The position numbers and the translations under genes are program-made. Under the pieces are notes generated by a model that ran no database searches, had not been told where the DNA came from, and saw only the letters and a list, made by a program, of their open reading frames with translations. A stretch of DNA of 64,000 bases from Burhinus oedicnemus (lineage: Eukaryota; Chordata; Aves; Charadriiformes; Burhinidae), in NCBI GenBank assembly GCA_008921705.1, contig VFFE01007192.1, positions 975,554 through 1,039,553 of the forward strand, given 5' to 3'. Below, in pieces: positions 25,993 to 37,600 of this stretch; position 1 is the first letter of the stretch, and each line of letters starts with the position of its first letter.

Positions 25993-28680
25993 ATGTGGCT
26001 GTGACCTGTCTCTGTCCCTGTGACTCCATACAGCAAACTAGTCAGTCTAGCTGGTAACTACCCCAAAGCTCTTGCTGCTGCCATTCTTCCACCCTCTGGC
26101 ATGTGCTACCACCCTCTCAGCTTCTGACCAACTAAACAAGACTGACACGTCCTCTACCTTATCCAACTTGTCAAGTTTCACACATTAATTAGGAAGACAC
26201 TTGAGAGGTCTGTAACAGATGGCTACTAAAACAAAAGATCCATGAGTTCACAGGTCCAAGTAAACACTGCTCTCCATCACATTTTTATGCTGTATCTTTA
26301 GCCTATGTGATTACACTGTTAGTCAAGCTCTAATTCACATAGAAAACTTTTAATCATACTTTCTGAACATGGCTCAGATGGTTGGCAGTAAAGGATAAAA
26401 TCCAAACTATGTTTTCACTCAACTTGAAAACTGAATACTAAAGGTCACTGCCGTACCTGCTCCCCGAAAATGGAAGGAGTTCATCCATAACTAATGTCAC
26501 AGATGGGAAAGACTACACCCATAGACAGCAATGCAAGGAATTCAGTCTCACTCTACTAAAACAGGTAGATTATACAGAAAAGCCCTAGCTAAACTAATCT
26601 GAGTATTCAAGCCTCTTTTCCAGCTAGCTATACAAGGTCCCTATTTATATCCATACCCCTTTCAGGACAAAAACTTCTGCAGTAACTGTGACCTCATCTT
26701 TATGAGGGTTTTACCTACTGTACTAGGTTACTATAAAAGCAGATTCACAAATAAACTTCGGATACATCAAATTAGAATTCTTAACTGTCTCCTGTACATC
26801 AGCTAAAACACTGAGAAGGGAACTGCCTTAGTAAGAAAAAGTTGAGGGAGAGAATGTATCCAAAGACATCACCCTTCTTTACAACTTCTGTCCCTGAAAC
26901 AGCATGCCTTCTTCCACACAGGATTCACAGTCTTGATGTTTCTTGAGGAGTCAGGCACCTTAGCCCCTCCTGTCATTCCAAACTAGAGGAAGAACTGCCC
27001 TTCCCATCTTATAAGGGCAGCTTATGAACACACAGGCATGCTCTTTCAGACAACAGCCAAATGCGTACAGCACTGATTACGATACAGGACTGTCGGGTTC
27101 TAATCAACATCTTCTCCACTGTAGACTGGCTACTTGACTGTCATGCTCTTGGTTGCTGGAGGAACGCTCTCGCCACCCTCCCCTGTTCAGGTGATTTACA
27201 GAGAATTTTGCCAGAAACAAAGCACAGCAGTAGGAAGTCTACTTGTCAGTGCAGTCACCCAGGAGCATGGATGGGTTCCAGTGAATGCTCCAATTACTCC
27301 CTCATACATGTTACGCAACAGTCATTGTAAAACCCCAGTCTGAACACCCAAAATAGCTAAAAGTGGTGAGTACCCTGAACATTAGGCTAGAGAGATGCGT
27401 TCTCTTTGCCCTACTCTTTCCAGTCAAAGGTCAATGGATGCTTCATTCAGTGCTGTGCAGTGGCCCAAGTTCCACAGTTGGGACAAAAATGCTTTCTCTC
27501 ATCTGCAAAAGTCCAAAGCAACCTAAAGCTCAATGCTGCACACACTCCAGGAAGACAGAAGAGGTATGCTGGAGTCCCTTCATTCATAGACTGAACACCA
27601 TTCTCTGCTGTGGATGAGTATATAATTAATATGCTGTTTTATAAAAGAAGAAACCACTATGACCCATTCTGCTTACATTTTCTGTTTGTTTGCTTTTTTA
27701 TAAAAGGACTTTGTGCCAGCATGTTTTGTGTGAAACTTCTCGCTCTGTAGATAGATATAAACCATACATATTTCATTGAGCTGTAAAATCCATGTGGTGC
27801 AGTATCTCTCATATCAATCAATCCCAAATGTCCTTTGGTTTAACCTCTGTGTATAATTCCCCAACACTCCCAAAACTGGAAAACTCCTGGCCATAGGAAT
27901 TTTATAGCAAAAAACAGGCATCTGTGCCTGTTCAACAGGCATTCCAAAGACCACAGACTGTTGATTTAGGTGACTAATTCTTCTTCTAGCCCACATCAAT
28001 AGCCTACATGGAGAAAAAAAGAAAAAAAAATTCTTTGACCTGTGCATCAGTTGAAATAATTTCCTACTGAGAATGCACCTTTACAACAGCTTTAGAACTG
28101 CTTCCCAAAAGTAAATTAACAAATAGTTGTTTGGGTTTTTTTTTTAAAAAATAACACCTTTCTTGACCCTTTCAGAAATAGGGATGGTAAAGAAAAATGG
28201 GTGAAAATTCTCTGTGGAGGAAAATGAATTAAAATCTCTTGTGAACATCTTGGAAATTTGAAAAATACCAGTTCGCATTCAAACAAGGGAGCCAGCAGGT
28301 ATAGAATTAATCCCGATTTCCCGTTCATCCTACTTGGCCCTCATTCCCTGTAAAAGGTTATTAGTGATGTGGTTTTGGTACCACGAACTATGTGAAATGA
28401 ACTCTCTCTGAAGTGTTGGGGAGGCACCATGTTGTTGGTGCTTCCCATGAAGCACCCAGCTGCTATCTCCCTCACCCTCACCATTGAGGCTGTGTCTAAA
28501 GCAGGGCTGGGAAATGAGTGGGTCAGTCTTCTTTCAATTCTTGTCCTAATTGGGAGACACTAGAGTTCCTGCTCCAGTTGGGATGAGCTAGTGTTTAGTT
28601 CGCTTCAAAGGTTGAATCAGATTACAAGATAACTGGGCATCTCTGAAATGAAAAGAAACTCCAGAAATTGCTACCAGTTG
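25993..28680. other. intronic unique DNA, no gene seen
   Basis: Open frames at 27061-27617 (+) are short, overlap in two phases and show no domain. I see no CR1 or LTR signature. Confidence 0.5.
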
Positions 28681-28688
28681 AGATGAAA

Positions 28689-28728
28689 GGGGGGGTGGGG
28701 GGTTTAGAAGGAGGGGGAAGAGAGGGGG
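28689..28728 (+). repeat. G-rich tract, possible G-quadruplex
   Basis: Four G tracts of 7, 6, 5 and 5 bases with spacers of 1, 10 and 6 bases, within a longer purine-rich stretch (about 28681-28742) just inside intron 1 from the CpG island. Confidence 0.6.
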
Positions 28729-28889
28729 ATGAAAGGAGGATCGTATCCTTTAGCCCTCATGGAATAATATGGCCCAGACCTGCATGTCCTACCGTCCACT
28801 GTGTATTATTAGTCTCCTATGAGAACAAGGGATGCTTGCTCTACTCTAAAACTCTCCCCCTTTCCCTCATTAAAAGACAATGGAAAGCT

Positions 28890-29165
28890 TAACTTTTATA
28901 AACGAGAGCACTTTATCTTCCAAACATTACAGTCGTTTCATGTCTAGCAGAAGTTTAATCCCTGGTAATTTAGATAAATTACCGTGTGCTTTAGCAGGTT
29001 GGGGTTAAAACTCCGAGATTTTCAACCAATTACAAACATACAGCCCGTTATCACGTCCTAACTGAGTAATTTGCAGCTTATTGCACCCTGGCTAATTAAA
29101 ATGTAATCACTATTGTTTGGCAATGTGCATTCTGTCAGCAGTTTTATGTCGGACACGAAATCTTG
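28890..29165. promoter_or_regulatory. candidate conserved enhancer in 5' part of intron 1
   Basis: An AT-rich, non-repetitive block just outside the CpG island, about 2 kb inside the gene from exon 1. It has several homeodomain-type cores: TAATTA at 29093-29098, TAATCA just after it, GGTAATTT near 28965, CAATTAC near 29028 and AGTAATTT near 29067. No LINE or LTR signature is seen. Regulatory function is inference from motif density and position. Confidence 0.4.
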
Positions 29166-30149
29166 CCAAGAAAACACAAAAAAAAGCCTTTCACCAGGCT
29201 CGATCTAAACTGCCTCTTTAGCCACTGAAACTGTAAAACAAATAAATTACAACCGCCTGACAACGCAATAAAAAAAATACTAATCCCTCTCCAAGATAAT
29301 GAACTATTTTAACGGGTACCCTCCTTTCAAGCCATCCCGCGAAGCGGAGCCCACGCTGACAGCGAGCGCTCCGCCGCCCCCGGCCCCAGCGGAGCCGCGG
29401 GAAAAGCCTCGCGCGGGGCGGCCCCGCCCGCCGCACGCGGGCAGCCCCTTCCCCACCCGCCCTGGGGCGCATCCCCGGTCTCTTTAGCCCAAATCCGATT
29501 ACAGACACCGAACACCTCCTGCTGCCGGTGACACGAACACATTAAGCTTTCCTTTCGCACCGACTTTTTTTTTTTTTTAAAAAAATCGGGTTATCCTTAA
29601 ATCTCTCTCATACCGGCTTTTTGTGCCAACACCTTAGCCCTGAACGCTGCCTTTACCCAAAACATGTGCCCGAGTGGGTCCAGTGCCTGTGCCAGGAAGG
29701 CACAGGGCAAGCGAGCGGCGCGCTCCCCGAGCGGTGCCCTGCGCGCTGCAGAGACGTGCCATCCCGAAAGGTGGAGGTGGCTCCCTTCCCACCGGGCTGG
29801 CCAGCCCTTTCTGAAGGGGGCTTGGCGGCTAGGGAGGGAGAAGGGCTGGCAGTTCAGGAGGGTTTCCATCATTGGGATGGAGTCGATTCGGTTTAATACT
29901 TTCACAACGTAAAGCAGGTGGGGAAGGGAGAAGGGAAAGGTCCGTGTGTAACTGGAAGACGGGAAAGGACGGGCAGGTACCCGCTACTGTTACACCACCT
30001 CCCGCACTGCTTCGAGCGCAGTCGCCTTCGGGGCTCGCTCTCCCTCATGTCATTTTATTCCCCGCGGGTCTCCCGCCACTTCAAGCCCATTCCCCCCCAC
30101 TTCACCCCCATTTCCCCACTCCCGTTAGCCAGAGATGTGCCCCTCCGAT

Positions 30150-30185
30150 TCAGAAAAAAAAACAAAAACAAAAACAAAAAAAACC
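30150..30185 (+). repeat. (CAAAAA)n simple repeat
   Basis: A short A-rich array with C about every six bases, embedded in the CpG island edge. Confidence 0.85.
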
Positions 30186-30920
30186 CCATGTTACCCCCAC
30201 CCTCACCTTCCAGGAGGTCGGAACCAAGCATTACACGTTCCCGATCATCGCTCTTAAAAAATAAACTCAAACTTTCCCACCAGGCTGGAGACGCGAATCG
30301 CCCACGGGCGGCAGGGCGCGACGGCTCGCTCAGCCCGCGGGCAGGCGAAGCCCCGCCGGATCGCCCCAGCAACGCCCGCCGCTCGGAAGCACAAGCGCAC
30401 CCCCGGCCCGGGAGCACCGTGCCGCGGCCGCCCCGCCCGCCCCACGGCCCCGGACATCACCGGAGGCAGCGCCGAGCACCTGCGAGGAGCCGGGGCAGAG
30501 CGGTGCCCCCGCCTCGCCCCGCCGCGGGCTCAGCCCCGCCGCCCAGCCGGCCGGCGAGCAGCTGACAAGCGTGTGGAGGGGCGCGGCGTGCCGGCAGCCC
30601 CACGATCCGCCGCCTCCGCCCGGCGACCGGCCCACGCGGGGAGCCCGGCCGGCACCCGCACGCACCGGCAGGTCTCGGCGCTGCCGCGGGGCCGTCCCCA
30701 CCTGCCCGCCGCCTCCAGGTGCCGGCGGCGGCACCCGCGACGCCCCCGCCACCCCTTGGGGAAACGGACCCCCTAAGTTTGCCAAGAGGCGCTCCGGCCC
30801 CTGCCGTCCTTTCCGTCCCCACCCCGCGCCCGCCGCACCGGTGCCGGTGCCGAGGGACGCCCGCCTGCCGGGCGGGCCGGGCGGCGGCGGCGGGGCGCCC
30901 CTGCGCGGCGCCATGCCCCT

Positions 30921-30922
30921 AC
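30921..30922 (-). other. ANOS1: ANOS1 exon 1 splice donor
   Basis: On the minus strand the exon ends CATTTCCAG and the intron opens GTAGGGGC. This is a good GT donor with G at +5-like context, placed just where similarity to anosmin-1 stops. Confidence 0.9.
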
Positions 30923-31120
30923 CTGGAAATGCTTGAAGAAGGCGGAGATGCGGGTGATCTGGAGGCTCAGGCACCTGGAGGTGCATCTGGCGGTGGAGAA
31001 AGCCTCGTCCTGCCTGCGGGCGGCGGCGGCGCCGCCAGCCCCCGGCCCGGCGGGGCTGCCGCAGGCGGCCGTTACCCAGAGGAGCAGGGCGAGGGACGCG
31101 CCGGGCGCCCTCCGCACCAT
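30923..31120 (-). CDS. ANOS1: ANOS1 (KAL1, anosmin-1) coding exon 1, 66 codons
   Basis: Anosmin-1 is a secreted, matrix-bound glycoprotein that guides olfactory axons and GnRH neurons; its loss causes X-linked Kallmann syndrome in humans. The full protein (about 680 residues) has a signal peptide, a Cys-rich region, a WAP domain and four fibronectin III repeats. This exon encodes residues 1-66. It starts at ATG 31120-31118 in a good context (G at -3, G at +4). A hydrophobic signal core ([13 protein letters not shown], residues 8-20) is followed by a low-complexity Gly/Ala/Pro stretch and then the start of the Cys-rich domain. The segment [17 protein letters not shown] (residues 50-66) is nearly the same as the human protein, which identifies the gene. 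The frame stops matching anosmin exactly after HFQ, where an AG|GTAGGG donor lies, so the exon ends at 30923 in phase 0. An in-frame upstream Met (31252) exists, but its extension looks like UTR. The reading from alignment memory is firm; the rest of the gene is outside the window. Confidence 0.96.
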
Positions 31121-31600
31121 CGCTCTGCGGGAGAGGAGGGCAGAGGGGCGGCCGGGCGGCTGGGTTGAGCTCCCGCTCGGCGGGCTGGTGCCGGGCTGCG
31201 CTGGGGGCAGACACCTCCGCGCCGCAGAAACTACACAAGAAAGTTCAATCATTCAACTCTCCTCACCCCNNNNNNNNNNNNNNNNNNNNCCACAGCCCTC
31301 CCCCGCCCGGCAGCGGGCGGGCCGAGGCTGACAGCGGGCCGCGCCATTGGCTGCGCCGAGCGCCAGTGGCGGGGCGGGCGGGCCGTGTGGCCGCGGGCAG
31401 GTCGGCCCGGCGGGGCCGCCGCCGGGCAGCCGGGCCCCCGCCGCACACCCGCCACCTGTGGGGCAGCGGGGCGGGCAGCGGCCCGCGGAGCCGCTCGCCC
31501 TGTCCTCGCCCAGGCGCGGGCGGGGTGGGGGTCCCGCCGAGCGCCGGGGGCGCGCGGCCCGCGCCCGACCCGCGCGGCGGTTGGTAACCGGCCGTTGGTA
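31121..31600 (-). promoter_or_regulatory. ANOS1: ANOS1 5' UTR and TATA-less CpG promoter
   Basis: The DNA just upstream of the ATG is very GC-rich and has no TATA box at a useful distance. A CCAAT box lies on the minus strand at 31344-31350, about 225 bp above the ATG. GC boxes of Sp1 type (GGGGCGGGC) lie at about 31369-31382 and again near 31469. The 20-N gap falls between the CCAAT box and the ATG, so the start site itself may be partly hidden. Confidence 0.65.
31270..31289. other. assembly gap (20 N)
   Basis: A run of 20 N sits in the GC-rich 5' UTR/promoter. The length is probably a placeholder. It warns that the distance between CCAAT box and ATG is uncertain. Confidence 0.99.
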
Positions 31601-31720
31601 GCCGGCCGTTGGCGTGGAGCCGGCGGCCGGCGGTGTCGGGCCCGGCCCGCTGTCAGCGCAGGGCCGGGCGCGGCGGCCTGGCTCAGCCCTGTCTCCCCGC
31701 GCTGCTCCGAGGCCCGCCCG

Positions 31721-34679
31721 TGGCTTTGTATGTCAGCAGCCCTGCTAAGCCGCCGGTCCTTAAAGCCTCGTCTGTATTAATCTCTCTTCTTTCTTCGGGG
31801 AGTGAAGAAGGCAGGGAAATTGCTTTTTGTAACTCGGTGTTTCTCACAACGAAACACTGCGGTGAGCTTTTGTCCCAAGGTGAAACCCATAAAGGCTCCT
31901 CTGAAGAGTTATTTAAGAATGAAAATCTACAAGTCATTAGTCCAAATACCTCTGGGTAATAGCTGCAAAATTAAAACAGTGCCTTGAGCTTTAAAATGGC
32001 TACCATACAGTATATAGCGACTTAATGGCCTTTCTCTCTCCACCTTCGGTTGCAGGGCTGGGAGCGCATGCCGCCGTTCGTAGCACAGAGGTTACGTACT
32101 ACATTCCTCTCCGTGCCTATGCTATAGGGACTCCTCCCGTTGCAAGTATGTGCTACGAGAAAGGGCAAGTGGATCTTTTCTCACTGGAGCCTGCGGATTG
32201 AGCCTCCCGAACTTGAAAATTCCAAGGTTGTATAAGCTGAAACAAGTACTCTTTAGGCCATTTCAGGAGTTAACAGTAGGTTAGTTACTACTATCAATAG
32301 TAGTTTAACATGCTTATCAAACCCTGTATTAAACAGACTGCAGGAGTCTTCTTTACTGGAACAAGTTTTAGCGTAAGTTAAGTGCTTATTAGGAAAGTCA
32401 CCTAAAACCTCATCAAAAGACAGCAAGGTCTTCAACCAGTCTGGCTTGTACTAATTTTACATGGCTATAATTCCTCTCTTTATGGATGTTCTTATGTACA
32501 TAAATGTGAAATAAAACACATTCCCCAATGTTATTGTTCTTACCAGACTGTATGCATGCACTTTCCATACACCCATATATATCAGAAAATCAAAGTACAA
32601 GAAAGTGCGTTAAATCCAAACTAATAGATCAGTAGTTAAATTCTATCTATAGATTCTAGCTATAATTTTACTAGCTTACCACAAAAGGCACAGGTTAAAA
32701 AGAGAAGAGAGTTCTTGTCACAAGTATTGGTAACATACAAATATAATAGGAAGAGAGACGGATTTTAGTTTAGATATTGCTTTACACCTTACAGTGTCTC
32801 TTGTCAGCTGACCAGAAATCTTCACTTGAAAGAAGCCAGTAGGCTAGATTCACTCCTGCAAGTGTTAACAAAGTGAAATGACAGTTTGTGCCCTTGGATG
32901 CTTGAGGGAGTGCAGTTGCCAGAAGACGAGGTCACCTGCCACGTCCTGGCACAGAAGTGGCCCCCGCTGCTCACACTGTGTAAGCATTCTCCATTGGCTG
33001 TTTTGGAAGTGCCCCAGTTAGGCAAGGAAGACCATCTCAGCTAACACCTCCAGAAGTCTTCCTCAGCTTTGGAGCTGGAGTGACTACCTACCTCTTGCAG
33101 TGAGCATAGGTCATAAGTGGCTCAGAAATGCTGTTCCCAATTCTGACTGGTATCTCGCAGCTAGAGAACTGGTTACGTCTCCTAATCCAGCATCTCTGTA
33201 TTTAAAAAGAAAAAACAACCACATTATAGAACAGCACAAAAATAAATGCACAGTCCTAGCAATATTGTCACAAATAGTGGTCAGCCCATGCAGGCCTTGA
33301 TAAGAAGTTCAGGACTTCCCAGTTTCTGACTAACTTTCAAATAGGTTTTCTTAAGCCTTGAGTAAAAATTTTGCAATTTATTTTGCCTTGAGTCAGGAAA
33401 AGAAAATTGCTTCACTGATTCATAGTGTTTACAGGTACACCAAGTGCTTTCAACTTTTGCCATATTTTAGCAGATAATAAGAACTGCCTGAAAAAATATG
33501 TAACTATCTGTAAATCAGATGCAAATCTAGAGAGGGCAGATGGTTCTATAGATATATCTCCTCCGTGTTACTACTAATGCAATTTATGTTGTATATCATA
33601 AACCCCAGCTTTAAGTAAAAGGGTACGAATCCTGTTTCTTTTGTTTTATAAAGTCTGGTAGCAAAGGGCGTAGAGCCCTTAATAATTAAAAAGTTCGTGA
33701 ATACACAGTTTACTCAGTTGCTTTTGTTTGAAAGGTCATGGTTACAGAGATCATCAGCGTAGTCTGTGAATTCCTTTTTAGTGAGGGCTGACTTGGTTAG
33801 CACACAAAAGACTGGCTGTTCAGTTCCAGTAAAACTGTATTCACACAGGTCCTGTTCCCTTACGTGGGGATTAAGAAACTGGCTCACTAGCTCAAGAATT
33901 TAGTAGGTAATTAAAACCCACTATGGGCTAAATATCCGATAGACCAAAAGACAAGATACACGTTTGTAAATACACTCGTTTTAAAGAGGTTAATAAGTTG
34001 CTTACAGAATGCAGAAATTTGGAAATAAATTATATATGCAAACCAACCAATCTTTAAAGATAATCATAATCCATAACCACATAAATAGACATAATAGACA
34101 CATTCATACGTTTTGCTCGCTGAATTTTTCGTCAATAAATGAAATAATTTTTTAGCATTGGAAGTAGTAGAATTAGTACCAATAAATTCTTGCAAATGCA
34201 GGGCACTGATCTTATATTAAAAAAACAGGTATTATTATCCTGCCTGTGTTTCAAAGCAGTCTGACAACGTAAAAACAAGCTTTTTTGAAGAACAGCTTCA
34301 CAGAAGTCAGGGCTGGTTTTTTCTACAGGAGACAGCGCCACATGCTGGCTTTGTGAGGTGAGAGCTACTGGGCATTGTATCGATTTATTTCTGTTTAATG
34401 AGTTGGGTTTAATCGATTTAAATTAAGCTGACTGCATCTTAAGTAATTACTTCTTATTCCAAAGAAATAATCAAAATCAGGTTCTATTTTCAGGTAAACA
34501 AATAAAAGAGATGTTGTTAATGTTAAAAATATTTATTGTTTTCATATAAGCCACTGTATTCTAGCTCACTGATTTAGTTTATTGTATTAAATCACCCCAT
34601 GTGATTTAATGTGCCATTCTTTACTCAATTCTCTTCGACTTTAATTATGTTATGTCAAAAATTATTATAGTTCTGTGTA
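31721..34679. other. upstream flank of ANOS1, no gene seen
   Basis: Composition returns to AT-rich. No exon, RNA gene or mobile element was recognised. The region could hold ANOS1 regulatory DNA or a divergent noncoding transcript, but nothing in the sequence proves it. Confidence 0.5.
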
Positions 34680-37600
34680 CAACATAATGCCCCAAACCCT
34701 CTCCAGGAACTCAGCTTGCTGGCATGCCTCTCTGAAGTGCCTGCATAGTAGTGCAAGCAGTATAGGGAATAAACATGATGACTCAGACATCTGTGTGCAA
34801 CTGCAGGGCTGCAATCTTTTGGGATCACGGAGACATGGTGGGATGGCTCCTGTGACTGGAGTGTTGCAATGGAAGGATACAGGCCCTTTAGGAAGGACAC
34901 AGGCCCTTTAGGAAGGACAGGATGAGAAAACAAGCAGGGGGAGTTACCCTCCATGTGAGAGAGCAGCTGGAGTGCATGGAACTCTGCCTGGGGATGGATG
35001 AGGAGGCAAATGACTGCTTAAGGGTTAGGATTAAAAAGAGGACAGGTAAAGGTGACATTAGAGTGGGTATCTGCTATAGGCCACCTGACCAGGAAGAACA
35101 AGTGGATGAGGCCTTCTACAGACAGATGGGAGCAGCCTCATGTTCGCACGCTCTGGTCCTCATGAGGGACTTCAACCACCCCAATATTGGCTGAAGGGAC
35201 AACACAGCAGGGCATAAAGAATCCAGGAGGTTCCTGGAATGCATTGTTGATAACTTCCTCCTCTGAATGATAGAGGAGCCAACAAAAAGAGGTGATCTGC
35301 TGGACTTCATATCAACATGGAGGGGCTCATTGGGAATGTGAAGATCAAAGGCAGCCTTGGCTGTAGATATTGTGAGATGGTGGAGTTCAGAATCCTGAGG
35401 GCAGGAAGGAGGAGGAAAAACAAGCTCACAACCCAGGACTTTAGGAGAGCAGACTTTGGCCTCTTCAAAGATCTGCTTGGAACAGTCCCACGGGATAAGG
35501 CCTTGAAGGGAAGGAGGATGAAGGAAAGATGGTTAATATTCAAGGATGACTTCCTGCAAACTCAAGAGCAGTTCATCCCAATGAATAAGAGCTAAGGCAA
35601 AAATGCCAGGAGGCCGGTGTGGATGAACAGGGAGCTCCCAGCAATAATCAAACACAAAAAGGAAGCATTACAGAGGGTGAAAGCAGGGACTGGTGAACTG
35701 GGAGGATTACAGAAACATTGTCTGAGCATCCAGGGATGAAGGTAGGAAAGCTAAAGCCCAAATGGAATTGAATCTGGCCAGGGACATCAAGGACAAGAAG
35801 AAGGACTTCTATAAGTACATGGGAGACAAAGGAAGACTAGGGAAAATGCAAGTCCATTGCTCAACAAGACAGGAGACTTGGCTCAACAAGACATGGAAAA
35901 GGCTGAGGTACTGATGGCCGCCTTTGCCTCAGACTTCATTGGCATGATCAGCCTTCAGGAATGTCAGGTCCCAGAGATCGGGGGAAGGGTTGGAGTGAGG
36001 TAGATGTAGCCTTGTTTGAAGAGGAACAGGTCAGGGAATATGTAAGCAAACTGCACATGACTAAGTCAATGGGCTCTGATGGGATGGATCAACAAGTGCT
36101 GAGGGAGCTGGCAGATGTCATTGTGAGGCTACTTGTGATAATCTTTAATCAATCATGGCCACTGGGAGAAGCGCCCAAAGACTAGGTGAAAGCAAATGTC
36201 ACTGCTATCCTCAGGAAGGGAAAGAAGGAGGGCCCAGGGAACTGCAGGCTGCTCAGCCTCACCTCAATCCCTGGTAAAGTGATGGAGCACCTAATCCAGA
36301 AATACATCTCCAGGCACATTAAGGACAAGCAAATCATCAGGAATAGCCAGCATGGCTTCACCAGGGGGAAGTATTGCTTGACCAATGTGATAAACTTCTG
36401 TGATGAAGTGACGGGCCTGGTAGATAAGGAGAGAGCAGTGGATGTTGTCTACCTGGACTTCAGTAAGGTCTTTGACAGTGTCTCCTATATGATCCTCACA
36501 GAGAAGATATGGATGTACAGGCTGGATGAGCAGACAGCAAGGTGGATTGAAAACTGGCTGAATGGCCAGGCCCAGACGGTGAAGATCAGCAGGGCAAAGT
36601 CTTGTTGGAGGCCAATGACTATCAGTGTGTCCCAGAGGACAATACTGGGTCCAGTACTGTTTAACATCTTCAGGTGCCCCACCTGGTTAATGGGGCAGAG
36701 TGTACCCTCAGCAAATTTGCTGATGACTCAAAGCAGGGAGGAATGGCTGATATGTTAGTGGGTCATGCTGCCATCCAGAGGGACCTCAAAGGCTGGAGAA
36801 ATGGGCTGTCAGGAACCTCATGAAGTTCCGCAAAGGGAAGTGCAAAGTCCTGCACCTGGGGAGGAACAACCCCATACACCAATGTATGCTGGGGGCCACC
36901 TGTCTGGAAAGGAGCTATGTAGAAAAGGTCCTGGGGGTCCTGGTGGACCCCAAGTTGAACATGATCCAGCAAGGTGCTCTTGCAGCAAAGCAGGATAATG
37001 GTATGCTGGTCTGGATTGGGCAAAGTCTTGGCAGCGGGTCGAGGGAGGTGATCCTTTCCCTGTCCTTAGCCCTGCTGAGGCCACAGCTGGAGTACCGTGT
37101 CCAGTTCTGGGGCTCCTCAGTACAAGAAAGACGAGGACATACTGGAGAGAGTCCAGTGAAGGACCACAAAGATGCTGAAGGGACTGGAGCATCTCTCCTA
37201 TGAAGAGAGGCTGAGAGAGCTGAGCCTGTTTAGCCTCCAGAAGAGAAGGCTGAGGGAGGACCTCATTAACATCTATAAATACGTGAAGGGAGGTAGAAGA
37301 CAGAGCCAGGTTCTTCTCAGTGGTGCCCAGTGACAGGACCAGAGGCAATGGGCACAAAGTGAAACTCAGGAGGTTCCCTCTGAACATCAGGAAACACTTT
37401 TTTTTTACTGTGAGGGTGACTGAGCACTGGCACAGGTTGCCCAGAGATGTTGTGGAGCCTCCCACCTTGGAGATATTCAAAAGCCATCTGGACCTGGTCC
37501 TGGGCAACTGGGTGTAGGCGTCTTTGCTTGAACAAGGGGGTTGGACCAGATGACCTCCAATGGTATCTTTCAAACTCAATCATTCCATGAGTATGTGATT
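34680..37600 (+). mobile_element. long CR1 LINE (element Y, right copy), decayed ORF2
   Basis: About 2.9 kb of CR1 in sense. The endonuclease C-terminal part is readable (VGICYRPPDQEEQ; MRDFNHPNIG with the usual G before DFN changed to R). Then come the linker (35317-35595), the reverse transcriptase (36186-36758: YLDFSKVFDSV, NRHGFT-like block) and the 3' end (36820-37517). Stops and frameshifts split the frame; a deletion after VLFNIF at about 36670 removes the INDL-type segment. A 20-bp tandem duplication lies at 34881-34920. The last 830 bp are nearly identical to the left copy. Confidence 0.93.
34881..34920 (+). repeat. 20-bp tandem duplication inside CR1
   Basis: Two 20-bp units (AGGCCCTTTAGGAAGGACAC / ...CAG) differing only at the last base, within the endonuclease region of the CR1 at 34680-37600. 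Confidence 0.93.

Larger units (their letters stand above)
1..30922 (-). other. ANOS1: ANOS1 intron 1 (part)
   Basis: All sequence downstream of the exon 1 donor is inferred to be intron. I looked on the minus strand for the next part of the Cys-rich region (a conserved NGSLVWC-type start with many Cys codons) and found no match, so intron 1 is probably longer than 30.9 kb here. The stretch is AT-rich unique DNA broken up by CR1 copies, one LTR-like block and simple repeats. Confidence 0.7.
29330..31720. promoter_or_regulatory. CpG island around ANOS1 exon 1
   Basis: Base composition changes sharply from AT-rich intron to dense C+G with abundant CG dinucleotides from about 29330. The island is strongest at 30290-31680 and ends near 31720. 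It covers exon 1, the proximal promoter and the start of intron 1. Long open frames on both strands here are side effects of high GC. Confidence 0.85.

Noticed and set aside
29918..30565. 215-codon plus-strand frame at the CpG island edge
   Set aside because: Low-complexity composition, crosses the (CAAAAA)n repeat, no domain; probably chance.
30330..31238. 302-codon open frame on the minus strand over the CpG island
   Set aside because: Pro/Ala/Gly/Arg-rich shadow of GC-rich DNA in a different frame from the ANOS1 exon; no domain.
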